Positions 25,800 to 36,905 of a stretch of DNA of 64,000 nucleotides are shown here, piece after piece. The stretch is taken from contig JAPTYO010000003.1 in NCBI GenBank assembly GCA_036873135.1, positions 21,042,001-21,106,000 of the forward strand. Direction: 5' to 3'. Position 1 is the first letter of the stretch; every line of letters begins with the position of its first letter. The notes below the pieces were generated by a model that was not told the DNA's origin, searched no databases, and saw nothing but the letters and a program-made list of their open reading frames with translations. A program made the translations under genes and the position numbers. This stretch comes from Clarkia xantiana subsp. parviflora. Lineage: Eukaryota; Streptophyta; Magnoliopsida; Myrtales; Onagraceae.

Positions 25800-26720
25800 T
25801 TGTTTTCTTTTTCTCTAATTAGACTTAATGAACAACCAGTGCAAGATATGCAGTTAAAAACGTATTTTTATGTAGAGACGGAAATGGGTAGGTAAAGTCG
25901 GGTCGTAAAAACGGAAATGGGTAGGTAAAATCGGGTCGTAAAAACGGAACGTAAAAACGTAAGTTTCTACATATTTATTAAAATAACATTAGAAATGAAA
26001 TTTTTTTGGCCGTCAATAGAAATGAAATTTATAAATGTAATTATGAACAAGTAATACAAAAATAGTAAATATATATACTTATTAATAGTTGATAACATAA
26101 TTTTAATAAAAAAAATATAGACCCATTAGTAGCCACTATAGCTGTCACAGTGATCAATTTTTGTACATAGGCATGAAGAATTTACGGTCAAATGAATTTA
26201 GAATTTAAGATTTTACGGTCTGAGAAACATAAAATAGAAATTAATGTCAATGGAAATTAAGAATTTTGAGTATTATTATTAAATGATCAATGAAGGTTGA
26301 ACTTGAATGTCATATGAATAGGATTTGAGTAAAAAAAAAATTGATTTTCCACATAAATTACAATCCATGTTAGATAAAAAAATTGTGTTTGGTTGATAAG
26401 ATTTTTGGGTTTTACATAATTTATTAGATTTCGATTTTTTTTAGCAAATTATGGTAAAAATTCTAGAAACGGTAGAAACTTATGTTTCTACTCGTTTCTA
26501 CACGTTTTTACGACTCTACACACGTTTATACCCGTTTCTACTCGAACAACGATTTTGTTACGTTTTTACTTGTTTTTTAAGGTAAAGACGTAAAAACGTC
26601 GCGTTTTTACGACCTAGAAACGAGTACTATCCTCGAGAACATATCTCCACCTACAGCCTAGTAGAGTCAATAAGTTGGCCGGTTAAGCCAAATTCTACTA
26701 TGCTCCTCTTATGCCTGACA
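25800..26720 (-). mobile_element. SINE fragment split by a CGTAAAAACG-rich insertion
   Basis: Bases about 25821-25860 and 26640-26720 align, in the same order and orientation, with adjacent parts of the SINE at 54306-54638 (GACTTAAYGARCAACCA, then CAGCCTAGTAKAGTCAA). Between them lie about 780 bp whose two ends carry many copies of CGTAAAAACG in opposite orientations (25880-25970 and 26450-26630), including a direct repeat of about 42 bp. I infer that an element with clustered subterminal repeats inserted into an old SINE. A target duplication could not be defined. Confidence 0.5.
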
Positions 26721-26779
26721 AGTTATATGAGTCAAGTGTGATTTGTTATTTTAATCTGATGATAGAACTTGCATGTTTT

Positions 26780-27090
26780 TTGTTACCTTATTAAATCTCT
26801 TGAGAAATTTATGATTTATTAGTTGAACTTTGTGCAAATATATAATTTACTAACTGGGACTTTAGAGAAATTTGAAATTTACTAGCCAAGCTTTAAGAAA
26901 AATTGCAATTTAGTGAGCAAGTTTTGTTGTGATGAGCACGTACATGTCTTTGTCACTATTTAACAGTAAATTTAAGTTGATTACAACAATATCAAGAATC
27001 ACATTGTTAGCACGTATATTTGTACGATGACAGTGACAATTTTGAAGATAGTGAGTGATGATTTTGAGGATAGCGACAGTCGTAATTATA
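26780..27090. repeat. Copy of GAGAAATTTG/TTAGTTGAAC repeat
   Basis: Phrases such as TTGAGAAATTT, TTTATTAGTTGAACTTTG and AATTTACTA are shared with the repeats in the F-box gene at 56760-57420 and 58420-58780. It is an old dispersed element. Confidence 0.5.
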
Positions 27091-29289
27091 AGCATGATAT
27101 ACTATAGAGGCACACAAATTGGACCTGGGATCGATTTCTAGGTTTCTACAAAACCTAATTGGTTACTTTCAAACAGCAATCAGAAGTAGTGAATTGTCCA
27201 TAAAAAGTATATTCAAACAGTGAATTGTCCATACACAAAAGGTTTGCTAAAAATATATATATAAACCCTGAAAAAATGGGAAACTATTATTCCGACAAAT
27301 GTACATCAATGAGAGCTATGTCATCATCCACAATACTATTTTATTACACAAAGCTTGAAAGCAGCAACTAGAAAGGAGAGAGTAAGACCCCATTTTTTTA
27401 TTAAATCTTATGGTGGAGTCATTCTATAATGTTTGTCTGTTCATTATGACCAACCAAACAAAACCAAACCCAGCAGAGCCCATCAAAAGCTCATTAATGG
27501 TGGAGTCTGACTAAATTGATGAACTTTTTGCTTCATCACCATTCCTACACAACAAAAGACAATACCCACAAATTCTATTCAAAATCTCTAAACAAATCAT
27601 GTATATGGAAACCCACTTGGAAAAGTAATCTACCCATTAGACAAAACACTCTGTTTCCTTCTTTAGGGACAATTTAGTGTTGTTTCTAAAATCTTTTGGC
27701 CAAACAGATACAAAAAATGGGCAGCTAAGGAGCTAACAGAAAACCCTTCAACAGATAGCCAGAAGAACAGATATCGTGGTATCACGGTTCTGCAGAATAC
27801 ACAAACGAGTAGCAATCATGAAGCTAACCTGAAAAACCGAAACCAGATAAGAGTGTTCGGATAGCCAGTCTTCCATGAGCAACATCAACATGCTTTGGTT
27901 TTTTCTAGCATGCACAATCCCGATCCTACATTGCACGAAACATACGAAACGAAACAGGAATAGTAAATTTCTAGAAATAGCATCTTCTCAGAAAACCTGC
28001 CATCAACCCCTGGTTTAGCAACATGGAGTCATGTACTCAACAAATAGCTAAAGTGGAAAAAATAAAGAACAAAGGCTACAAACAGATAACAATTAAAACT
28101 TGTAACAATGTTTAAGGGCTCAATAGCATCTTTTCATAGTTCTTACATGGATGATTATGCATCATCATGAGAGTGTTTCTGTTCAATTCTCTTAGCATGC
28201 ATCAAGGGCTTATATGCATCAAGAAACTACAGATAGTCTGATACATTCTATCTCAGATGAACACATAGCTTAACTAATGCTTAAAAGCTCATCATGATGG
28301 TATTAGAAGGTTCAAGATGCAATGGAGAACCAAATGATAAGTGAAACTGGATGTACCTATAGCAATTATCACAACCGACCCAATCGTATGTGCTTGTGAA
28401 ATGTTAGCACCTTGAAATGTATATGTGCAATCATGAATCATCAAAGTCTGTCAAAGTACGATGCAGAGGAGCTGAAACCTTAAATTAGGTCATGTCATTA
28501 GGTTTCGCATTTCCAACATTGTCTTGGGGTTGTCATCATCATCATATACAGGCAGATTTTGATTGAAAAATTAGTGTCTGATAGAAACACTTCTCAAAAC
28601 TTTGCGCTTGCACCTTAGGATTTGGTGAGTAGACTACAATTGCAGCCTCGTATAAACTATCTGAACAAACCTCAACATACAAAATCTTTTGGCCTCATTA
28701 AGGGTACTCTTATTATTCGACCCTTCAAAAAAAAAGTTCCGGGATGAACTTCCTTGCTTCTGAATCTTCAGCTTCGTACACAAAATCAATTCGAAAGCTG
28801 GTGCTTCTTGGTTGTCATTACCGAACTTCGGTGACCAGTTTCCCTATCAACATACAACTGGATCAGACCAGACATCATTATAATACCAAATTAAGACTGG
28901 AAGTAAGGAATTAAAGAAACCACAGAGAATAATCACTACAATTTCCAATTGTCGAGATTTTTGTACTAGCTTCAATGTAAATTCCTACAGTTATTATATC
29001 TTATTCTGCTATTTGTCCTTAAAGAGACTATGCACGCCCTAACAAAGCCATGCTGGATAACCTATTTACTATACAGTCATGAAATACTCCTAATGATTAC
29101 TGACCCAGAGCATAGTAGGAATCACATTTCTTTGAGAGAGGATGTGAATCATAGGGTTAGGAAAACACGAAAACGAAATTCAAAGTAACCGATGCAGATA
29201 CATACATTACGTTCTTCACTTGTGTTGGTAATGGTGACAGCTCTGGTGGATCGAACGGAACATCCACGGAATTTTTCCAGATAGCAGCA
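27091..29289. other. Intergenic, downstream of PPR gene
   Basis: No ORF here is convincing. The minus-strand sequence just after the PPR stop and near 28741-28857 is less AT-rich and has donor/acceptor-like signals, so part may be a spliced 3' UTR of the PPR transcript or the remains of another gene. I could not build a coding model. Confidence 0.35.
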
Positions 29290-30750
29290 TTAACTTCTCC
29301 GTAAGCTCTTAAACTTGTGAATTAGATGGAGATATCGCCCCTTGTCCACCATCCGCCTTATGACTTCATTAGCTTGATTTTTCTTTCCAGCTTTTCTAAG
29401 ATAGCTCTCTAATGTCTTGTATACACGAAAATTAGGACTGCACCGCCTTGATTCCATTTCATCAAACAGGCTACATGCCTCAGAAAATTTTGCAGCCATA
29501 CAAAGCCCACGAATCAAGGAGTGATAGGTGAATATATTAGGTAGCTTCCCTTGAATAATCATATCATCAAACATTTCCTTGGCATTTTTAAGCTTCCCTG
29601 CCACAACATATCCTGTAATCATGACGTTGTAACACACCACATCAGGCATGCATCCATCCTTAACCATTTGATCAAAGATGTTCTTGCAGTCATCTAAATT
29701 CCCAGCCCGACTCAACCCATCCAACAATGATGTGTAGTGAAGAACACTAGGATGAGGGCCCTCCATCTTCATGAAATTTAGAAGGCGATAAGCCTCATCT
29801 CGCCTATTGCTTTTACCAAGAAAATGAAGTACTATGTTGTATGTGTGAATATCAGGAGAAAAACTACTAATGCCCGTCAGCAAATTCCTAAACTCTTGGT
29901 CCTTGTCTAATCTACACTTTGCACATAAAAGAACATTATAAGTAAATATGTCGGGAGTACAGCCGGCCTCAAGCATTTTGTCGTAAACCCACTCAATCAA
30001 GATATATTGGTTCAATGTGACAAGGCAATGCAAAATAGCATTGTACGAATTCTTGAAGGGTCTATAGTTAAATGTATCAGACCTAATGAACGTCTCCACA
30101 ACTTTCCGGGCTACACTGCCCTCACCAGAGGCACGTATCAAGATATTAAATGTCTGAGCAGTCATCGGAAATCCATTTTTTACCATCTCTTTCGCTAATC
30201 TAACGATTTCCCCAAACTCTTCACAAGCTGCAAAGATCTTCATCATTAGATGATACCCATTGGCTGTATGCCTGTAATTGTCTTGTGTGCAGCACCACCT
30301 GAAGAACTTATTCCCCAAATCAGCACATCTGTCCTTGTTAACTTCTTCTGTGCTTCTAAGAATACCCGAAAGGACTTCCCTCACTAGCAGCTCCGAAACT
30401 CTCACACCGAGCTCTACCAATGATGCTTTTGTATCTACCCCTGGACCATCTTGCTCAAGCACTTCAAGAACTCTTCCGGCATCAATTCTTACATTCTCGA
30501 TTAACCGCTGCCTAACCCCAAACTTTTTATTCCTTAACCCCTCCTCATATTCATTCAAGATAGGTGTGTCATCAATGAATAAATCAGAATCCTCACCCAC
30601 CCACATTTTCTTTAGAGGATCATCAGTATCATCCATCCAGTTATCCATATTACCAACACAGAAGCTGCGAAAATATACCTTCTTATAGAAGCACACGCAA
30701 AATGAAAAATTTGACACTGTTCTCAGACAAAACAGTGCTCTGTAGCTCAT
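29290..30750 (-). CDS. Pentatricopeptide repeat protein, P class, probably mitochondrial
   Basis: Organelle RNA-binding protein of 486 residues in one exon, as usual for PPR genes. The N-terminus (MSYRALFCLRTVSNFSFCVC, then KKVYFRSF) is basic, hydroxylated and acid-free, consistent with a mitochondrial presequence. An acidic spacer follows. From about residue 163 to 476 there are eight or nine 35-residue PPR units, for example 302-336 (HTYNIVLHFLGKSNRRDEAY), 337-371, 372-406 (VCYNVMITGYVVAGKLKNA) and 407-441. No E, DYW or SMR domain follows, so it belongs with P-class proteins acting in RNA stability, splicing or translation. The C-terminus ends KFKSLRRS. A telo-box (30977-30984) lies in the upstream region. 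Confidence 0.93.
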   Translation of the reverse strand: MSYRALFCLRTVSNFSFCVCFYKKVYFRSFCVGNMDNWMDDTDDPLKKMWVGEDSDLFIDDTPILNEYEEGLRNKKFGVRQRLIENVRIDAGRVLEVLEQDGPGVDTKASLVELGVRVSELLVREVLSGILRSTEEVNKDRCADLGNKFFRWCCTQDNYRHTANGYHLMMKIFAACEEFGEIVRLAKEMVKNGFPMTAQTFNILIRASGEGSVARKVVETFIRSDTFNYRPFKNSYNAILHCLVTLNQYILIEWVYDKMLEAGCTPDIFTYNVLLCAKCRLDKDQEFRNLLTGISSFSPDIHTYNIVLHFLGKSNRRDEAYRLLNFMKMEGPHPSVLHYTSLLDGLSRAGNLDDCKNIFDQMVKDGCMPDVVCYNVMITGYVVAGKLKNAKEMFDDMIIQGKLPNIFTYHSLIRGLCMAAKFSEACSLFDEMESRRCSPNFRVYKTLESYLRKAGKKNQANEVIRRMVDKGRYLHLIHKFKSLRRS

Positions 30751-32416
30751 TATTAGTATCTACCGCAGATCTCCGCATCTCCATATTATTTCCTTAACCT
30801 TGCAGCGACAGAAGAATTCGATCGCTCCAGCAGACAAACGAACCAAGTCAGGCGCCAGAGATTGATTCCGATAAACAGAGAGGCACGCATTATAAAGAGG
30901 ACTGAATCAGAGGAAGATGACTCTTCCATTGCCATGAAATGCGACGATGAAAGGGTCGTCGCCGGCGCGCCACCTTAAACCCTACTTAGCGGGGCTATTG
31001 AGTGGACTTACCAGTTGTCCCTTGTGAGGATTGCATCAGATTCTAACCACGGCTTTATGCAGTCGCCGTGGGTTCTGAGGGGAGACTGCGCCGGTCAGGA
31101 CTGGCGGTGGCGGTGGCGGTGCCGGTGGTGTATTTGAAGGTGTGTTGTATAGACTTAGTTAGAGGGGTTTAGTTCCGCAGACTAATGAAATTAGGAAGTA
31201 GAGGAACTTTGTCGCAAGGCCCTCTTAATGGGCCTGAAATGGACTCCTCCCGAATAGTTAAGCTTAAACCTAAATGGACCACCTATCAGAAACCTATACG
31301 TGAAATAAATGGGCCTGAAATGGGCTTCTCCCGAACAGTTAACTATATTTACGTATACTTTTTTTTTTTTTGGTTAGACCTACTAAAGTTGCTGTTAAAA
31401 ACCACATTCTTGACTGAAATTTCGATTTACGTTGATAAGAACACTTAGCCCTGTAAATAGGGTCGTATTAACAAAGCGTGATTCATAAGCACTTGAATCT
31501 CTTCCCGACTCTGTTCTATATTCGTTACTTTATTTTAGAAGTGTCGGGAAAATAACACGTCGATATTAAAATTCTTGATAACCGAGTTGAATTGATTAAA
31601 TTCGATTGATTGAGAAGGATAGTAATTAGCATGAGTTTCTTACTCTTATGTTTACTAGATGGCCACCAATCCGATATGTGCATTAGGTTGTGATCATTTT
31701 TTTGGATAATCCTATGAAATTAGACCTAAAAAACATACATGACTGATAATGATAAAGACGATGTTCTATTTGACTGGTACCTCACAGCTGGTTTCTTAGT
31801 ACTTCAATTTTTTAATTGAATTTTCAGTATCTCAATTTTTTTAATTTTTCTTTTTACTTTTAGATGTTTCATTTATTCGAATTGTAAATATTCAATGACA
31901 CGTGACTTGATTCATTAGTTAAGTGACTCATATTGACTCGATCCCATGTTTGACCTAATCACCTAATATGAGAGACTATGTTCAGCACGAGCTTGGATCA
32001 GGTTGACCCCTAGCTCATATTGAGGGATAGAAACTTAAGATTGATCATGGCTCAATTGGTCAATCTATAGAGGGCTCACATTGACTCGAGCTCATGCAAG
32101 ATGTAGTTTCACAAACTAGATGAACATGTCTAACATGTGCTCAAGCCAATACGAGCCCCTTAACTAGGGAATCAATTCATTCATTATTAAGTAATCACAT
32201 TTTTATTTTTAATAGATAAGACACCTAAAATTTAATAAAAAAAATACTAAAAAATGAATAAACAATAGGATAGTGGAGGGTATTAAATTTAAAATATAAT
32301 ATTACATCATATATATATATATACAACATACCCAACAACCACACATATACTTTTTGATGTAGCAACACAAAAGGAACAACGCTACACTATATATATATAT
32401 GCTTTCCTCCTCCTCT
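30751..32416. other. PPR 5' flank and PGG gene 3' flank
   Basis: Contains the PPR leader, AAACCCTA at 30977-30984 and a GGCGGT-type triplet run at about 31104-31131. From about 31800 the sequence is the left part of the duplicated unit shared with about 34690-35260. No additional gene is supported. Confidence 0.5.
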
Positions 32417-33103
32417 TCATGCATGAGCATGATGAGTGTGGTTAATTCTATCTCCAACAACATGGTATTTTTGTACAAACCATTTGATGAGGTGTACTAA
32501 AACAAGAAGAACAATAACAAGTGCCCCGATCGAAACGAGCACGATCCACGACAAAAAGGATGTGTACCCGACATCGTTTCCGAAAATCGAATCCCCGGGA
32601 AGAACACACAACATTCCAAACACGAACGTAAACCCTAGGGACGACAAGCTTATACAAACAGTGATGGTTAAGATCCACATCGTCACCTTATGATTCTCGC
32701 GAGGTAACCCGATTATTAGCAGGAACAACACTACAAGAGATGTCATGAAAGATAGCACGTCGAATACTATGAAGAGCGCGAACGGGTCGTAGATGCTAGC
32801 CGGGTAACCTAGGATAGCGGTACCGGCGTAACATGCTACACCCGCGGGGCAATCTTCATCGGTCTCACTCTTAGGGGGTATATTTGTATAATTGGCCTGC
32901 ACCTCATCATTTGCATACTTATGGTATGTGCGGTTCTGCCAAACGCCACCTGGGGGTGCGATTGCTGGTTGCAAAGTTACGGTCACGATTAGAGCCGCCA
33001 CTGTCATTAGCGAACCGCGGTTTTCGCGTAGCCAATTCCCCTTGTAATTCATCAACTTGCTTGCCAACTTACTCTGCCAAGAATTAACTGCACCACCTGC
33101 CAT
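32417..33103 (-). CDS. PGG-domain membrane protein, copy 1 (intact)
   Basis: A 228-residue protein made almost entirely of the PGG domain, normally found after ankyrin repeats (ACD6/ITN1-like), here without ankyrins. The name motif is PPGG at 50-53 after the first hydrophobic helix (SLMTVAALIVTVTLQPA, 31-47). Three further spans lie at about 107-133, 141-168 and 182-206, followed by a histidine-rich tail (THHAHA). Related proteins affect salt or defence signalling at membranes; a role here is inference. The start at 33103 (MAGGAVNSW) is preferred over an upstream in-frame ATG (33184) because the second copy shares it and a TATA lies at about 33200. No intron is needed. It is tandem with copy 2. 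Confidence 0.88.
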   Translation of the reverse strand: MAGGAVNSWQSKLASKLMNYKGNWLRENRGSLMTVAALIVTVTLQPAIAPPGGVWQNRTYHKYANDEVQANYTNIPPKSETDEDCPAGVACYAGTAILGYPASIYDPFALFIVFDVLSFMTSLVVLFLLIIGLPRENHKVTMWILTITVCISLSSLGFTFVFGMLCVLPGDSIFGNDVGYTSFLSWIVLVSIGALVIVLLVLVHLIKWFVQKYHVVGDRINHTHHAHA

Positions 33104-33195
33104 TTGCTCTAAAAGTTTGTATCTATAGGTTTTTGTTTTCTTTGGATATATATATATATAAACACGAAATTGTGTGAGCGGCATATGGGTATGGG

Positions 33196-33207
33196 TATAT
33201 ATATAAG
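33196..33207 (-). promoter_or_regulatory. TATA box of PGG copy 1
   Basis: TATATATATAAG-like sequence, read on the minus strand as CTTATATATATA, about 95-105 bases upstream of the ATG. The same element precedes copy 2 near 36780-36792. Confidence 0.55.
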
Positions 33208-34296
33208 CCTGCTGAATAATTATTTTTTGAAAACGCTAAACACGCGTGTATAAATATTTTTGTTTAACTTTAATTTAATTTGGAATAATCTTTTCCATTT
33301 TACGTACTGCCATTCATTGCATGGGAATTTTTATAAAAGAGACATTGCATGGGAATTTATTCCGTAACAATGATGTGTGGTGAAGAACATTAACTTTATG
33401 AAATTAAGGTGACAAGCCACATCGCGCAGGAATGAGCATCCCCTGTCTTACTCTTACCACTCTGTCATAGTTTCTGTCGCATGCATCTCCACACATAAAT
33501 CCCTTATTTTGTTCAGATTTTTTTTTTCTTTTTCTTTGGCTGAATTCATATATTTTTCTCTTTCCAATTTATTACAATAATAATCAATTTCCCTAGCATC
33601 ACGCGCCACAATTTTTTAAGTATCATCTATAGTATTACTAATTTACTAGGGTGCAGCGCATTTCATACGTATTTAAATAATACATAAATATAAACAATAA
33701 TTAGTTAAATATTTAGGAATAAATTATATATATTTAATAATAAAAAAACTCGATTGGTATGTAAAATAAATAAAACTATGCTACACTGTCTATTCAATCA
33801 TTTCCGGAATGCTTATTTGTCACTTTGAAATTGGTCTCTATATTTATGCATTTTAAGGGACCTACTTACCATAGACACACTTTTTTTTAAATAGATTTTC
33901 TATCATATGGAAGGAGCAGATAACGATAACATATGGAAGAAATTAAAGTCGAACAACATCATACTAGAGCTTTATCGGTAGAATCTCTTGCTTTCCTGAT
34001 CCAAAGACAGAATCTCTTGCTTTCTCCAATCATTTTGAGACCACCCGATGTGCTAAATCATTCACACTATTTAAAAATATAAAATGTTATATACCATTCA
34101 AAATATTTTTTTCTCAATTTTATGAGAAAAAAAATCGATCATAAATCAAAGTACAACATAAATACTCGTACAAAATCATTATACAAACACACAAATCGTG
34201 ATTGATCACGTTCGTGAACGATTGCTTCCGATCATTTGAATTTATCGACAACAATTTGTAGATCTTTATTATAATAAATCAATACATAATAGCTTA
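33208..34296. other. Intergenic between PGG copies
   Basis: AT-rich, no gene. Bases about 33230-33355 (GAATAATCTTTTCCATTTT region) recur at 38210-38310, marking the upstream edge of the duplicated unit displaced from copy 2. Confidence 0.5.
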
Positions 34297-34515
34297 AATG
34301 GTGTGGTCTACTGGTTAAGAACACTTACTTTCGTATGATTCGATAATTTTGAAGTCCCAAATTCTAAACCCAGGGGCATCACCTCAAAGGCGACCAGTAA
34401 AACTGAATTTGACCGACATATTGACTATACTAGGCCCCTAATGAGGCTGCGTTAACGGGGCCAGTGTACGCTAGTTGTTCAATATGTCTAGTCGGAAAAA
34501 TCTCATAGCGTGAAT
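34297..34515 (+). mobile_element. tRNA-derived SINE copy
   Basis: Begins with a tRNA-like A-box region (GGTGTGGTCTACTGGTTAAG) and a degraded B-box-like stretch (GAAGTCCCAAATTC), then continues with a body shared with the SINE at 54306-54638: TGACTATACTAGGC, GGCTGCGTTAACG and AGTCGGAAAAA. Orientation is opposite to that copy. Confidence 0.6.
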
Positions 34516-35264
34516 GGAAGAGCACGAACAACATAACAAAATGGACGTAGAATCGCTACTACTAGCCCATTCCTTTTACTTGAAAAAAAGTTTGAATTTA
34601 ATGTTAGAGATGTTACTTTCTATAGGTATAAACATCATATATTATCTTGAACAAAAGCTACATATATATATTAGGAAATATTTACCTTTTTTAGTATTTC
34701 ATTTTTTGTTAATGACTTTTTAATACCAAAAATTAATTTTTTTTTTAATTTTAGATGTCTTAAATATTCGAAGTGTGATTATTTAATAACACGTGACTTG
34801 GTTCACATAGGTAGGAGGGTCACATTGGCCCGAATCCATGCATGTTAGACATGATCACCTTGTATGAAGAGACCATGTCAATCACGAATTCGGGCTAGGT
34901 CGACCCCTAGCTCACAATGGTTCAATTGGTCAAGCTAGATGGGCTTGCCTTGACTCGATCTCGTGCAAGATGTAGTCTCTCACAAAAGGTAAACATGTGC
35001 TCGAGCCACTGCGAACCTCCTAAAAGTTAATACATTATTAACCACATTTTAATAGTTAAAACACCCAAAGTTTTAAAAAAAAAGTACTAAAAAATATAAA
35101 TTCATAACAATAGATAGTGGAGGTATTAAAAATAGAGTATTCTATATATACTACAAACCCAACAACCACACATATACTTTTTGATGTAGCTAACACAAAA
35201 GGAACAACACTACACTATATATATGACTATATATATGGTTCCTCTCCTCTCCTCCTCCTCCTCT

Positions 35265-36699
35265 TCATGCATGAGTATGATGAGTGTGGTTAATTCTATC
35301 TCCAACAACATGGTATTTTTGTACAAACCATTTGATGAGGTGGATTAAAACAAGAAGCACAATAATGAGTGCCCCGATTGAAACCGCCACGATCCACGAC
35401 AAAATGGATGTGCGCTTGACTTTGTTTCCGAAAATCGAATCATCGGGAAGAACACACAACATTCCGAACACGAATGTAAACCCTAGGGACAACAAGCTCA
35501 TACACACAGTGATGGTTAAGATCCACATTGTCACCTTATGATTCTCGCGAGGTAACCCGATTATTAGCAGGAACAACACTACAAGAGATGTCATGAAAGA
35601 TACCGTGTCGAATACTATGAAGAGCGCGAAAGGGTCGTAGAAGTTACCCGGATAACCTAGTATTAGGGATATACATTAGAAAATAATAAAAAATGATAAA
35701 GATTCCGACACAAATGTGCCGAGGTGTTCCGATTTCAGGGTAGTTATTTCAATGCCTAAAAGTTGTTCATATTTACATTGTTGCCATTTATATATAGAGA
35801 ATTCGGAACACGTCGGAATCTGTATCAGACTTCTTAGAAAATATAGATTTATTTAGTTTAGTATATCTTCTTAGATTATAGGTTAAATGTATTGTTCATA
35901 CAACATGTTTGAATGGATATTGTTTTTGGTACAAAATGTTTTTTTTATATATATTTTGATACCAAACGTTTGAACTTTGTTAGCTTTTGGTACATATGTT
36001 AGTTGGCCGTTAAATGACACAAGCAAGTCACGTGACACATCCTAAACTTTTGATTTTGTTCACTTTAAACTCTCAAATACATCTCTAACTTTTATTTTGT
36101 TTAATTTAATCCTAAAATTTCAAAATCGTACCCAACTGACCTAGCTGGGCCTAGCCCTGGGTTAAGTCCGGCTAAGTCAATTGATTGGATTGGGTTCTAA
36201 ATTGAACAAAATCAAAAGTTTAAGGTGAGTCACGTGACATGAACGTGTCATTTAACTGCCAAAACTAACAGTCAACTAATAGATAAACCAAAAGCTAACA
36301 AAGTTCAAGCGTTTACAAAAAGTACATCTTGTACTAAAATTCACATTCGATCAAACATGTTTTACGAAAAATACATTTATTGTATATTGTAAGATATATC
36401 TATTTCCTAATACCTAAGATAGCGGTACCGGCTTGACATTCTCCACCCGGGGCGCAATCTTCATCGGCATGACTGTTAGGGGGTAGTTTGGCCAGCGCCT
36501 GCGTTTCATCATCAGCATACTTAGCGTATGTGTGGTTCTGCCAAACACCGCCTGGGGGTGCGATTGCTGGTTGCAAAGTTACGGTCACGATTAGAGCCGC
36601 CACCGTCATTAGCGAACCGCGGTTTTCGCGTAGCCAGTTCCCCTTGTAATTCATCAACTTGTTTGCCAACTTACTCTGCCAAGAAACTGCACCTGCCAT
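35265..36699 (-). CDS. PGG-domain membrane protein, copy 2, interrupted by transposon/intron
   Basis: Close paralogue of copy 1. The N-terminal part (36699-36414) and C-terminal part (35656-35265) are each open and nearly colinear with copy 1. Between them lies a 754-bp element plus a 3-bp duplication. Unspliced, translation stops four codons into the element. If the segment 36413-35657 is removed as an intron (GTATTAGG start, AATACTAG end), the joined reading frame is 678 bases, 225 residues, against 228 for copy 1, with no stop and the TAILGYP motif restored at the junction. So it is either a transposon-disrupted pseudogene or a gene with a transposon-born intron. An in-frame ATG six codons upstream (36717) is also possible. 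Confidence 0.65.
35660..36413. mobile_element. Inverted-repeat element inserted in PGG copy 2
   Basis: Ends are GTATTAGG and CCTAATAC (8-bp perfect inverted ends, with weaker pairing further in), flanked by CTA on both sides (35657-35659 and 36414-36416). The uninserted site in copy 1 has a single CTA. Inside, about 35890-36370 is a long imperfect foldback (arms contain GTTAAATGACAC, GTCACGTGAC, TTTTGATTTTGTTCA). No coding capacity. A 3-bp duplication is compatible with PIF/Harbinger or CACTA groups, but the ends match neither clearly. A diverged relative lies at about 830-1030. Confidence 0.8.
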
Positions 36700-36826
36700 T
36701 ACTCCAAGTGTATCCATAGGTTTATTTTTTCTTTGGATTGGATATATATGAAATTGTGTGAGCGTGCATATGCATGTGAGTATATATAAGCCAGCTGAAA
36801 GCAATGAATTTATTCAGTAACAACAA

Positions 36827-36905
36827 CCGGCAGTGATGGTCTAGTGGTTATTTAAAAGCACTTACTTCATATGATTTGGCTTCGAAGTTTCAAATTCAAC
36901 CGCCC
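36827..36905 (+). mobile_element. SINE 5' fragment
   Basis: CAGTGATGGTCTAGTGGTTA followed by a short spacer and TTCGAAGTTTCAAATTC resembles the tRNA-related head (A and B boxes) of the SINE copies at 34297 and 54638. The body is not recognisable. Not a functional tRNA: no acceptor-stem pairing is evident. Confidence 0.45.

Larger units (their letters stand above)
34680..36830. repeat. Second unit of a tandem segmental duplication
   Basis: Aligns with about 31800-33220 over the 3' flank, coding region and TATA region (for example CACATATACTTTTTGATGTAGC in both, given here to show the match). It differs by the 754-bp insertion inside the gene. The continuation of the unit upstream appears at 38210-38310, about 1.4 kb away, so further sequence was inserted or rearranged there. 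Confidence 0.8.

Noticed and set aside
35265..35594. PGG copy 2 as an independent 109-residue gene
   Set aside because: The frame is open well upstream of this ATG and continues copy 1 homology to the element boundary, so it is the 3' exon of an interrupted gene.
36827..36905. Possible tRNA gene
   Set aside because: A- and B-box-like sequences are present but no cloverleaf with paired acceptor stem is evident; it matches the head of the local SINE family.
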